This document shows, one piece after another, positions 40,701-47,926 of a stretch of 49,665 nucleotides of DNA. Under the pieces are notes generated by a model. That model was not told where the DNA came from and made no database searches. It saw only the letters and a program-made list of their open reading frames with translations. This DNA is from Imbroritus primus. Its GTDB lineage: Bacteria; Pseudomonadota; Gammaproteobacteria; Burkholderiales; Burkholderiaceae. A program made the position numbers and the translations under genes. Each line of letters starts with the position of its first letter. The stretch's first letter is position 1. The stretch spans positions 1 through 49,665 of the forward strand of contig AKCV02000002.1 in NCBI GenBank assembly GCA_000272025.2, read 5' to 3'.

Positions 40701-41822
40701 TCAGAGCTCGAACGGTGCAGAGAGATCGTACTGAGCGAACAACTCAGTCAAACCACCTAGTCCCAGACCCATTGCTTTCGCGCCCTTGCGAGCCGACAGC
40801 CGTCCGTTTTCCAGCGCTTCGTGCAGCATTCGTACGAAGGACACGGAGAACCGTTTGGGTGCACCCGACACCGATGGTCGCTGTTTCTCTTGCGCGAGAT
40901 CGCGGCGGGTGTCGTCACTGATGAGCTTGAGGTTGAACAGTCGCCATGCCAGCGCCACCGGCGCGACGCGCAGCAGCGCCGCGACTTCGCACAGGTGGGC
41001 AATATCGCTCTGGCGATTGCCATCAATCAGTTTGTTCAACGAGGCGCGCGGCATCAGCAGGGCAGCGGCGAAGTTGTTCGCCAGTTGCTCGATGCGTTTC
41101 CCCTTGTTGCGCTCCTCGATGGAATTCGATTCCCGATGGTCGGGCTTCATCGCATCCCAGGTCAATGCGTGGAACAGCTCGTGCGCCAAGTCGTAGAAGC
41201 GACGCGCCTCGGTTTCATTCCGGTTGATCAGGATGACGCCCATCTCTTCGAGGTGGCAGGTCGCGCCCGAGATGGATTTGCCGTCGTCGGCTTCCACCGT
41301 GTCCACGAACAGCACCGGAATGTCGAGCTCACGCTCGATCTTGTCGATCAAGGTTTCGGCCGGGATGACGCCGAGGTCGAGTTCGGCCGCCAGACTCTCG
41401 GCGCGCTCCTGAGCATCCTCGAACGAGGACTGCGCCGACAGACGCAGGGCGCGCTTCAGGACGCTGGCCCGGCTGTCCTGCTGCTCGCGCAGCCAACGCA
41501 GCAGACCGATCCACTGACCGGCCTTCAGTTCGAAGCCATCGAGACTGTCCTCGGGGACTTCGGGGGCTGCACGCCAGGAGAACTGGGCCTCGCCGGCGAC
41601 AGCGAACGGGTCGATGAAGAACTCGATGTCGCGCTCCAGCAGATCGGACAACTCCAGCAATTCGTCGGGCTTGAGCGCGCGCTTGCCGTTCTCAATGTCA
41701 GACACCGACTGGCGGTCATTGAGGCCGAGGCCTTGGGTGAGCTGATCCTGCGTCCAGCCCTTGGACTCGCGCGCCGCTTTGACGCGGTAGCCGATCAGCT
41801 TTTGCGAGATTTTTTCGAGCAT
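40701..41822 (-). CDS. XRE-family HTH regulator fused to ImmA/IrrE metallopeptidase
   Basis: This 373-residue protein is called from ATG 41822, eight bases after AGGAGG; the GTG at 41831 lies too close to it. Residues 5-65 are an XRE HTH (RVKAARESKGWTQDQLTQGL then 'NDRQSVSDIENGKRALKP'). The ImmA/IrrE protease has HELFH at about 214-218 and a C-terminal 'NNFAAALLMP'. Such fusions act as damage-responsive repressors and antitoxin-like proteins. Two 22-bp palindromes in its promoter suggest autorepression. It leads the PIN/735-aa operon. Confidence 0.9.
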   Translation of the reverse strand: MLEKISQKLIGYRVKAARESKGWTQDQLTQGLGLNDRQSVSDIENGKRALKPDELLELSDLLERDIEFFIDPFAVAGEAQFSWRAAPEVPEDSLDGFELKAGQWIGLLRWLREQQDSRASVLKRALRLSAQSSFEDAQERAESLAAELDLGVIPAETLIDKIERELDIPVLFVDTVEADDGKSISGATCHLEEMGVILINRNETEARRFYDLAHELFHALTWDAMKPDHRESNSIEERNKGKRIEQLANNFAAALLMPRASLNKLIDGNRQSDIAHLCEVAALLRVAPVALAWRLFNLKLISDDTRRDLAQEKQRPSVSGAPKRFSVSFVRMLHEALENGRLSARKGAKAMGLGLGGLTELFAQYDLSAPFEL

Positions 41823-41844
41823 GGCAGTCACCTCCTAAACCTGC

Positions 41845-41901
41845 ATTCTATTCTTGCGAACTGTAGAACGCAAGATTTACTTGCGAATTGATGTTAGCAA
41901 G
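41845..41901 (-). promoter_or_regulatory. promoter and twin 22-bp operators of the XRE-ImmA cassette
   Basis: Minus strand: TTGCGT (41873-41868), 17-base spacer, TAGAAT (41850-41845). CTTGCG-N10-CGCAAG at 41853-41874 overlaps the -35 and spacer, and CTTGC-N12-GCAAG at 41880-41901 lies just upstream. Both span 22 bp with centres 27 bp apart. They are likely XRE binding sites, and could also affect the divergent integration operon. Confidence 0.8.
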
Positions 41902-41983
41902 CGTTTTCGATTGCCCTCCGTTGCCATCCGCTTCGGAGGATCAGGCTCACTATCCCTCACGGTTGCAATTCCCCGGAGCCATC

Positions 41984-42175
41984 ATGAAGAGCATCGAACT
42001 CGCATCTCCCTCGGAGATGTCCGCCAGCGCCTGTGCTGGCGAAATCGCCGCCATCCTTGCGGCTGCCATTGTCCGCACCCTTACTGCGGATGAGCCAAAA
42101 CAGAGAGAAGTTGGCCTTGGCTTCCTGCCCGACCAGCGCGTTCATACAACCCCCTATCAAGAGGAGAAGTTGTGA
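41984..42175 (+). CDS. 63-aa protein leading the recombinase operon
   Basis: This protein starts at ATG 41984 (MKSIELASPSEMSASACAGE) behind GGAG with a 6-base spacer. Its stop overlaps the DUF2924 start (TGATG at 42173-42177). It is Ala-rich in the middle (IAAILAAAIVRTLTADEPK) and ends LGFLPDQRVHTTPYQEEKL. Small proteins of this type often precede DUF2924 genes. The last third encodes copy 5 of the 30-nt element, so this stretch carries both a protein end and a nucleotide signal. Function unknown. Confidence 0.7.
   Translation: MKSIELASPSEMSASACAGEIAAILAAAIVRTLTADEPKQREVGLGFLPDQRVHTTPYQEEKL
42116..42145 (+). promoter_or_regulatory. 30-nt element, copy 5 (inside the 63-aa gene, upstream of DUF2924)
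   Basis: CTTGGCTTC, six bases, then GACCAGCGCGTTCAT; only one base differs from the consensus second block. It ends 29 bases before ATG 42175. It is about 16 kb from the other four copies, yet precedes another plus-strand cargo/recombinase gene. Confidence 0.7.
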
Positions 42176-42624
42176 TGAACGAGAAACAAGCATCCGTCGC
42201 GGCACGGATCGCGGAGCTGGCCTGCCTGCCAATGTCCGAGCTCTGGACGGTGTGGGATCGGTATTTCCCGCGCCGCCCGGACTACCCCAACCGCACGCAC
42301 GTCGAGTCCCGCCTCGCCTACAAGCTGCAGGAGGAAGCCTTCGGTGGCCTCGCGCCCGAGACCAAGCAGCGCCTGGAAGCCATCGGCGCAAAACACTCCA
42401 AGATCAAGCTGCGGGCCAAGCCGCGCGAGTTCGATTTCGCGCCGGGCACGATCCTGCTGCGCGAATGGGGCGAGCGCGAACACCGGGTGACAGTCACCGC
42501 CGAGGGGCTGTTTGAGTACCAGGGGCGCAACTTCAAGAGCCTGACTGCGGTGGCCCGCCACATCACGGGCGCGCACTGGTCGGGGCCGCTGTTCTTTGGC
42601 CTGAGCAAGGGAGGTGCGCGATGA
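42175..42624 (+). CDS. DUF2924 protein, serine recombinase partner
   Basis: This 149-residue protein starts at ATG 42175 (GTG 42172 is an alternative) behind GAGGAG. It matches DUF2924: 'ARIAELACLPMSELWTVWDRYF', 'SRLAYKLQEEAFGGL', then 'GTILLREWGEREHRVTVTAEG' and 'YQGRNFKSLTAVARHITGAHWSGPLFFGL' in two parts. The C-terminal half resembles a DNA-binding SH3/RAMA-like fold. DUF2924 genes almost always precede large serine recombinases and may direct excision. It overlaps the recombinase by four bases. Confidence 0.9.
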   Translation: MNEKQASVAARIAELACLPMSELWTVWDRYFPRRPDYPNRTHVESRLAYKLQEEAFGGLAPETKQRLEAIGAKHSKIKLRAKPREFDFAPGTILLREWGEREHRVTVTAEGLFEYQGRNFKSLTAVARHITGAHWSGPLFFGLSKGGAR

Positions 42625-44000
42625 GCGAGATCGCAAGCACTAAGGCCCGCAAGCGCTGCGCCGTATACTGCCGGGTGTCCTCGGATGAACGGCTTGACCA
42701 GGAGTTCAACTCCATCGACGCGCAGAAGGAAGCGGGCCATGCTTTTGTGGCCAGCCAGCGATCCGAGGGGTGGATTCCGGTGGCCGACGACTACGACGAC
42801 CCCGGCTTCTCTGGCGGCAACACGGATCGGCCGGGTCTGAAACGCCTGATGGCGGACATCGAGCGCGGCCAGATCGACATCGTGGTGGTCTACAAGATCG
42901 ACCGCCTGACGCGCAGCTTGGCCGACTTCTCCAAGATGGTCGAAGTGTTCGAACGCCACGGGGTGTCCTTTGTGTCGGTCACCCAGCAGTTCAACACCAC
43001 CACTTCGATGGGTCGGCTGATGCTCAACGTCCTGCTGTCCTTCGCCCAGTTTGAGCGCGAGGTCACCGGCGAGCGCATCCGCGACAAGATCGCTGCCGCC
43101 AAGCGCAAGGGGATGTGGATGGGCGGCGTCCCGCCCCTGGGTTACGACGTCGACAACCGCCTGTTGGTCATCAACGAGGCCGAGGCGGCAGTGGTGCGTC
43201 GCATCTTCGAGGAGATGCTGACCATTGGTTCTCCAACCCAGATCGCCGTCAATCTGACTGCCGACGGCATCACGACCAAGGCCTGGACGACGCAGGAGGG
43301 CCAGACCCGCAGCGGCACGCGCATCGACAAGAAGTACCTGCACAAGCTGCTGCGCAACCGCATCTACCTGGGGGAGTTGTCGCACAAAGGGAACTGGTAC
43401 CCCGGCGCTCACCCGCCGATCATCGACCAGGAGCTTTGGGACAAGGTTCACGCAGTGCTGGCCAGGGACGGCCATGCCCGGTCGGTGGAAACCAAGATCC
43501 GGTCGCGCACCGACGCCTTGCTGCGCGGCCTGCTGTACGCCCCCTCGGGCGAGCGGATGTACCCGACCTACTCGCGCAAGAACGGTCGCAAGTATCACTA
43601 CTACGTGTCCAAGTCGGAGAGCCGGTTCGGCGCGCCGGGCAAGAGCTATGAACGCCTGCCCGCGCTGGAGATCGAGGCAGCGGTGGTGGCCCAGATCCGC
43701 ACGGTGCTGACCAGCCCGGAATCCATCGCATCGGTGGTGCGCCACATCCAGCGCAACGGCGGACAGGTCGACGAGGCCACCACGGTAATGGCGATGGGAC
43801 GAATCAACGACGTGTGGGATCAGTTGTTCCCGGTCGAGCGCCACCGCATCGCCAACCTGATGATCGAGCGCATCGACCTAGTCCACGTCGGCGAGGTGCA
43901 GGGCATCAAGGTGAAGTGGCGGGAACTGGGTTGGGACGCTCTGATCGGTGAATTCGCGCCGAGGGGGATCGGTGCGGAACTGTTGGAGGTCGAGGCCTGA
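42621..44000 (+). CDS. large serine recombinase (phage integrase)
   Basis: This 459-residue protein has the resolvase/invertase domain at 10-160 with catalytic S20 in YCRVSSDE, 'VVYKIDRLTRSLADF', and 'RERI'-type helix ending in ERIRDKIAAAKRKGMWMGG (in two parts). The recombinase domain (about 165-280) and C-terminal helices follow. It mediates attP x attB integration. At 459 residues it is short for the class but similar to DUF2924-linked members. The attachment site is expected close to its 3' side. Confidence 0.93.
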   Translation: MSEIASTKARKRCAVYCRVSSDERLDQEFNSIDAQKEAGHAFVASQRSEGWIPVADDYDDPGFSGGNTDRPGLKRLMADIERGQIDIVVVYKIDRLTRSLADFSKMVEVFERHGVSFVSVTQQFNTTTSMGRLMLNVLLSFAQFEREVTGERIRDKIAAAKRKGMWMGGVPPLGYDVDNRLLVINEAEAAVVRRIFEEMLTIGSPTQIAVNLTADGITTKAWTTQEGQTRSGTRIDKKYLHKLLRNRIYLGELSHKGNWYPGAHPPIIDQELWDKVHAVLARDGHARSVETKIRSRTDALLRGLLYAPSGERMYPTYSRKNGRKYHYYVSKSESRFGAPGKSYERLPALEIEAAVVAQIRTVLTSPESIASVVRHIQRNGGQVDEATTVMAMGRINDVWDQLFPVERHRIANLMIERIDLVHVGEVQGIKVKWRELGWDALIGEFAPRGIGAELLEVEA

Positions 44001-44371
44001 TGGACGACTCCCTTGAAACCTTCGTGCCTCTGACGTTTCGCCGCCGGGGCGCGCGGCGGGTGGCCGCCGACGACCGCCACGTTCACGACGTAACACTGCT
44101 GGAGGGGGTGGCGCGCGGTTTCTACTGGCAGCACCTCGTGGACACCGGCGTGATGAAGAGCGGATCGGACATCGCCAGGGCAGAAGGGTTGCATCCATCG
44201 GTGCCCAACGAGCTGATGCGTCTGACCTTGCTCGCGCCCGACATCCTCGAAATGCTGATGACCGGGCGGCAGCCGCGCCGGATGAACCTGATCTGGTTCC
44301 AGCGCAACCCGCTGCCGGTGGATTGGGGGGCGCAACGGCAGATCGTGAAACGCTTTGAGGAGGAAGCATGA
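44000..44371 (+). CDS. HTH-like accessory protein of the recombinase operon, copy A
   Basis: This 123-residue protein starts at ATG 44000, overlapping the recombinase stop. It begins DDSLETFVPLTFRRRGARR and holds an HTH-like stretch (SGSDIARAEGLHPSVPNELM then 'RLTLLAPDILEML'). The next gene has the same segments, so the two are paralogues. ParB-like HTH proteins of this type regularly follow DUF2924-recombinase pairs. They may be directionality factors or regulators; this is a suggestion only. Confidence 0.75.
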   Translation: MDDSLETFVPLTFRRRGARRVAADDRHVHDVTLLEGVARGFYWQHLVDTGVMKSGSDIARAEGLHPSVPNELMRLTLLAPDILEMLMTGRQPRRMNLIWFQRNPLPVDWGAQRQIVKRFEEEA

Positions 44372-44841
44372 GCAAGAAGCACCGAGGCCGCTTCAAGGGT
44401 GATCCAGTCACCTACCAACTGCCGAGCCCGGCGGGCGGCGTGCAGTTGGAGACCTTCGTGCCCTGGACGCTGGTGAAGCGGGGGCTGAAGAAACAGGTCA
44501 TCACGCCCTTGGACGCGCCGCAGGAATTCCTGTCGGAGGCCACCCGGGAGCGGGAAGCGCGGGCGGCTGCGCAGGACACCGCGTTGATGCGGGCGCTCGG
44601 GCTGGCGCATCACTGGCAACGTCTGCTGGACGAGCAGCGGGCGGCGTCGGTGGCCGAGATCGCTGCAGCCGAAGGCATGGACGTGACGCAGGTGCGCCGG
44701 GTCATGCGGCTGACGCTCCTGGCCCCCGAGGTCGTGGAACGGCTGGTGGGCTCACCCGACGTCGTGCTGGAGAAGGTGATGCGCCGCCCATGGCCCAACG
44801 GCTGGGGCGACCAGATGCGGGTGCTCGCGCCGCCCGCCTGA
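44368..44841 (+). CDS. HTH-like accessory protein of the recombinase operon, copy B
   Basis: This 157-residue protein overlaps copy A by four bases. Shared segments: 'ETFVPWTLVKRG', 'ALGLAHHWQRLLDEQ', and HTH 'VAEIAAAEGMDVTQVRRVMR' followed by 'LTLLAPEVVERLV'. The N-terminal 30 residues and a charged middle (SEATREREARAAAQDT) are extra. A terminator lies 23 bases after the stop, ending the operon. Confidence 0.75.
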   Translation: MSKKHRGRFKGDPVTYQLPSPAGGVQLETFVPWTLVKRGLKKQVITPLDAPQEFLSEATREREARAAAQDTALMRALGLAHHWQRLLDEQRAASVAEIAAAEGMDVTQVRRVMRLTLLAPEVVERLVGSPDVVLEKVMRRPWPNGWGDQMRVLAPPA

Positions 44842-44863
44842 CCACGTCGAGACCAGCGCCAGC

Positions 44864-44886
44864 AACCGCCTCCGGGCGGTTTTTTT
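44864..44886 (+). terminator. intrinsic terminator of the integration operon
   Basis: AACCGCC / GGCGGTT stem with a TCCG loop, followed by seven T residues. It lies 23 bases after the last recombinase-operon gene. Confidence 0.9.
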
Positions 44887-45110
44887 GCGCCTGCTCCGTT
44901 CTCGGTCGCCCCCGCTACGGGAGTTGCCAACCACAACCGACCGCCTCTAAACCCGCGCCAGCAAAGGAAGTGGCCTCAAGAACGCTCGCGTGACCACCAG
45001 AGAAAACGGAGAACAGAGAGGCGTCAGCGGGGGTGGAAACGCCGAGTTCGCAGGGGTGGCGCTCGCGAGGCCATGCCCGGAAACCGCGCCAACACTGGGG
45101 GGAACGGGCG

Positions 45111-45142
45111 AAAAAAAACCAACCGAGAACGGTTGGTTTTTT
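45111..45142. terminator. bidirectional terminator
   Basis: AACCAACCG / CGGTTGGTT stem with an AGAA loop; eight A on the left and six T on the right, so it works on both strands. On the minus strand it directly follows the tRNA-like sequence. Confidence 0.85.
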
Positions 45143-45148
45143 GAATAG

Positions 45149-45245
45149 TGGTGGTGAAACACGGAACCGAACCCGCGTCCGTAATCTGATCCAGATAGTA
45201 ACGCATTAGCCCTTAGTCCGTCGATTCGACGACTTGGCCGCTCCC
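45149..45245 (-). other. tRNA-like sequence (class II type, degenerate)
   Basis: The minus strand ends GGTTCGGTTCC ... CACCACCA, like a T-arm plus CCA tail. It contains GGCCAAGTCGTCGAA, close to a serine-tRNA D-arm, and an ATCTG-GAT-CAGAT hairpin that could be a long variable arm. The acceptor halves do not pair and the T-stem is imperfect, so it is probably a decayed tRNA or an attachment-site remnant. It lies in the 542-base gene-free stretch 44842-45383, between recombinase operon and hsdS. Confidence 0.3.
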
Positions 45246-45307
45246 GCCCCCCTCTGTGCACAGCCACGTCTGCGCGAAACATTTTTCCAGAAAAGGCTTT
45301 ACAGCAC

Positions 45308-45336
45308 TTGACGCGCTTATCTTGCGCACCTATCAT
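45308..45336 (+). promoter_or_regulatory. sigma70-type promoter for the hsdS-half gene
   Basis: TTGACG (45308-45313), a 17-base spacer and TATCAT (45331-45336) lie 47 bases before the ATG at 45384. This gives the right-hand R-M segment its own promoter. Confidence 0.75.
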
Positions 45337-45383
45337 TCGCCCATGGAACAAAACTTCAAACACAGAAATCGGATTACAGCATT

Positions 45384-45962
45384 ATGAAATCCTTGCTGCT
45401 AGACATCGCCGAAGTCCGTATGGGCTACTCCTTCCGCAGTCGCCTTGAGGTTGACGCGGAGGGCGATGTTGCGGTGATCCAGATGAAGGATATCGACGAT
45501 TCGAACCTGCTGCACCCGGAAGGTTTGGCTCGAATCCAGATGCCCGACCTTAAGGATCGTCACATTGTGCAAGAAGGCGATCTTATGTTTCGGTCGCGAG
45601 GCGAATCGAATTCCACATCGCTTGTGGGTGGAAGTCTGGGGCGCGCGGTGTTGGCGGCACCAATGATGCTGATCCGACTAAAGGTGGACGCGGTTGAGCC
45701 TGCCTATCTGCAGTGGTTCATCAACCAGCCGGCCACCCAAGCCGCGCTAGCGTCGCAGGCGGCAGGAACTGCTGTGAAGATGATTGGTAAGGCGGCACTG
45801 GAGCAGCTTGAGGTTGCTGTACCGCCTCTGGATGACCAAAGACGAATCGTTGAAATTGGTCAGCTTGCGGCTCGTGAAGCGCAGCTGATGAGAGAACTAA
45901 TGGGGCGGCGCAAAGCGCTGATCGAAGGAATTCTGATGCGAAGAGCTCAGGATGTCCGCTGA
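45384..45962 (+). CDS. half-size type I specificity subunit (single TRD)
   Basis: This 192-residue protein has one Methylase_S target recognition domain: an N-terminal 'LDIAEVRMGYSFRSRLE', 'VIQMKDIDDSNLL', 'GDLMFRSRGESN', and a C-terminal 'VPPLDDQRRIVEIGQLAARE' helix typical of the conserved spacer. A full HsdS has two such halves. Half subunits can dimerise and act with HsdM, or may recombine with the full hsdS. It is the first gene of the segment, before DUF2188, hsdM and hsdS. Confidence 0.85.
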   Translation: MKSLLLDIAEVRMGYSFRSRLEVDAEGDVAVIQMKDIDDSNLLHPEGLARIQMPDLKDRHIVQEGDLMFRSRGESNSTSLVGGSLGRAVLAAPMMLIRLKVDAVEPAYLQWFINQPATQAALASQAAGTAVKMIGKAALEQLEVAVPPLDDQRRIVEIGQLAAREAQLMRELMGRRKALIEGILMRRAQDVR

Positions 45963-46046
45963 TGTTTGGCGGGATAGGAAGCCGATCAGAGTACTGAACC
46001 TACTCGGATCGGCACGTCATGTAACACAACGTATGAGGTAATGATT

Positions 46047-46289
46047 ATGGCAAACAAGCCTTCAACTAGCAACACTCGGCACGTCGTGCCGAACCCCGAC
46101 GGCGGTTGGGACAACAAACGTGGAGGAGCGAGCCGCGCAGGTTCGCACCACGACACCAAGCAGGAAGCCATCGACGCTGCGCGTCGGATGAGCCAGCGCG
46201 AGGGGTCGGAATTGAAGATTCACAACCGTGACGGAAAGATCAGTCAATCCGACAGTCACGGCAACGATCCGAAAAACATCCCCGGCTAA
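46047..46289 (+). CDS. DUF2188 protein
   Basis: This 80-residue protein is called from ATG 46047 (MANKPSTSNTRHVV) with GAGG eight bases upstream; ATG 46041 is an alternative. The sequence 'VVPNPDGGWDNKRGGASRAGS' and 'DTKQEAIDAARRMSQREGSELKIHNRDGKI' (in two parts) is the DUF2188 pattern: two short strands and a helix. Such small basic proteins occur in many bacteria, and sometimes in R-M loci. Function unknown. It lies between the half hsdS and hsdM. Confidence 0.85.
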   Translation: MANKPSTSNTRHVVPNPDGGWDNKRGGASRAGSHHDTKQEAIDAARRMSQREGSELKIHNRDGKISQSDSHGNDPKNIPG

Positions 46290-46345
46290 GCCCAGACGGG
46301 CGGGCGTTCTGCGCTCGCCCATCTAACCAGAAGGAACCAAAAAAG

Positions 46346-47926
46346 ATGAACGACCAAATTACTCAACAAGAGGTCAATGCGACCGCCTGGGCTGCCTGTG
46401 ACACCTTCCGTGGCGTGGTTGATCCCGCTCAGTACAAGGACTACATCCTAGTGATGTTGTTCTTGAAGTACATCAGTGATCGTTGGAACGACCACTACGC
46501 TGAATACAAAGAGCAGTACGGAGATGACGATGAGCGTATCCGTCGCAAGCTGGAGCGCGAACGCTTCCTGCTGCCCTATGTCGAGATGAAAGAAGAGGAT
46601 TCAAAGACGGGCGAAACCAAGGTCATTGATCGCTTCGTCGGGGACTTCAATGCCCTGTACGAGCGCCGCAATGAAGCCAACATCGGCGAACTCATCAACA
46701 TCGTGCTCGACCACATCGAAGACGCCAATAAGTCCAAGCTCGAAGGCGTTTTCCGCAACATCGACTTCAATAGCGAAGCCAACCTTGGCAAGGCCAAGGA
46801 TCGAAACCGTCGCTTGAAGACCCTGCTGGAAGACTTCAACAAGCTCGACCTGCGCCCCAGCCGCGTGTCCGAAGATGTCATTGGCAACACCTACATCTAC
46901 CTGATCGAGCGCTTTGGGTCTGATGCGGGCAAGAAGGCCGGCGAGTTCTACACGCCCAAGATGGTGTCCCGTCTATTGTCGGCGTTGGCGCAGCCAAAAC
47001 CCGGCGACCGCATCTGCGACCCCTCCTGCGGCTCCGGCAGCTTGCTGATTGAAGCTGCACAGATGGTCGAGGCACAGGGCAGCCACAACTACGCCTTGTT
47101 TGGCGAGGAAGTCAACGGAGCAACTTGGGCGCTGGCGCGGATGAACATGTTCATCCATAGCAAAGACGCCGCGCGCATCGAATGGTGCGACACGCTAAAC
47201 AGCCCTGCGCTGGTCGAAGCTGACCGACTGATGAAGTTCAACGTGGTTGTGGCCAACCCGCCGTTCAGTCTTGATAAGTGGGGCTCTGAGCACGCCGACA
47301 ACGACCGCTACAAGCGCTTCTGGCGTGGCGTGCCGCCGAAGTCAAAGGGTGACTGGGCATTCATCACCAACATGATCGAGCGCGCCTTGCCGCAGGAAGG
47401 TCGCGTCGCGGTGGTTGTGCCGCACGGGGTGTTGTTCCGTGGCGGTGCAGAAGGCCGCATTCGCCAGAAGCTGATCGAAGAAAACCTGCTTGACGCAGTC
47501 GTGGGCTTGCCGGGCAACTTGTTTCCGACCACATCCATTCCAGTAGCCATTCTGGTGTTCGACCGTGCGCGCGAAAAAGGTGGTGCACGCGAGAGCGTGA
47601 AGGATGTGCTCTTCGTGGATGCAAGTCAGGAATTTGTCCCTGGCAAGAACCAGAACACTCTGGCCGACGAACATTTCAGCAAGATTGTGGCGACGGTAGC
47701 CGCACGTCAAAACGTCAATAAATATGCCTATGTTGCAACGCTCGATGAGCTGAGTGAAAACGCATTCAATCTTAATATTCCACGTTACGTCGACACCTTC
47801 GAAGAAGACGAGGAAATCGATATTGAATCCGTTCAGCGGGAAATAATTCGTTTGGAGGGCGAGCTAGCACAGGTAAGGAGCCGCATGCAGAAATGTCTGA
47901 ATGATCTTGGTGTGGAGGTCATGTAA
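46346..47926 (+). CDS. hsdM: type I DNA methyltransferase M subunit
   Basis: This 526-residue protein has an N-terminal HsdM helical domain (ATAWAACDTFRGVVDPAQYK) and the N6-adenine methylase core: DPSCGSGSLL at about 225 (SAM motif I) and NPPF at about 304 (catalytic). 'AGEFYTPKMVSRLL' before the core is typical. The first 200 residues and the C-terminal helix bind HsdS. It overlaps hsdS by one base (TAATG). It protects host or phage DNA together with HsdS. Confidence 0.95.
   Translation: MNDQITQQEVNATAWAACDTFRGVVDPAQYKDYILVMLFLKYISDRWNDHYAEYKEQYGDDDERIRRKLERERFLLPYVEMKEEDSKTGETKVIDRFVGDFNALYERRNEANIGELINIVLDHIEDANKSKLEGVFRNIDFNSEANLGKAKDRNRRLKTLLEDFNKLDLRPSRVSEDVIGNTYIYLIERFGSDAGKKAGEFYTPKMVSRLLSALAQPKPGDRICDPSCGSGSLLIEAAQMVEAQGSHNYALFGEEVNGATWALARMNMFIHSKDAARIEWCDTLNSPALVEADRLMKFNVVVANPPFSLDKWGSEHADNDRYKRFWRGVPPKSKGDWAFITNMIERALPQEGRVAVVVPHGVLFRGGAEGRIRQKLIEENLLDAVVGLPGNLFPTTSIPVAILVFDRAREKGGARESVKDVLFVDASQEFVPGKNQNTLADEHFSKIVATVAARQNVNKYAYVATLDELSENAFNLNIPRYVDTFEEDEEIDIESVQREIIRLEGELAQVRSRMQKCLNDLGVEVM

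Noticed and set aside
24677-42145. Sigma-54 promoter reading of the 30-nt element
   Set aside because: TGGC is present, but there is no TTGC-like -12 block at the required distance.
42318-43844. Minus-strand open frame of 508 codons
   Set aside because: Antisense to the serine recombinase and DUF2924 genes, both well recognised.
2744-44841. Direct repeats marking attL and attR
   Set aside because: Serine recombinase core sites are only a few bases long, and no longer duplication was seen at the prophage borders; none can be supported.
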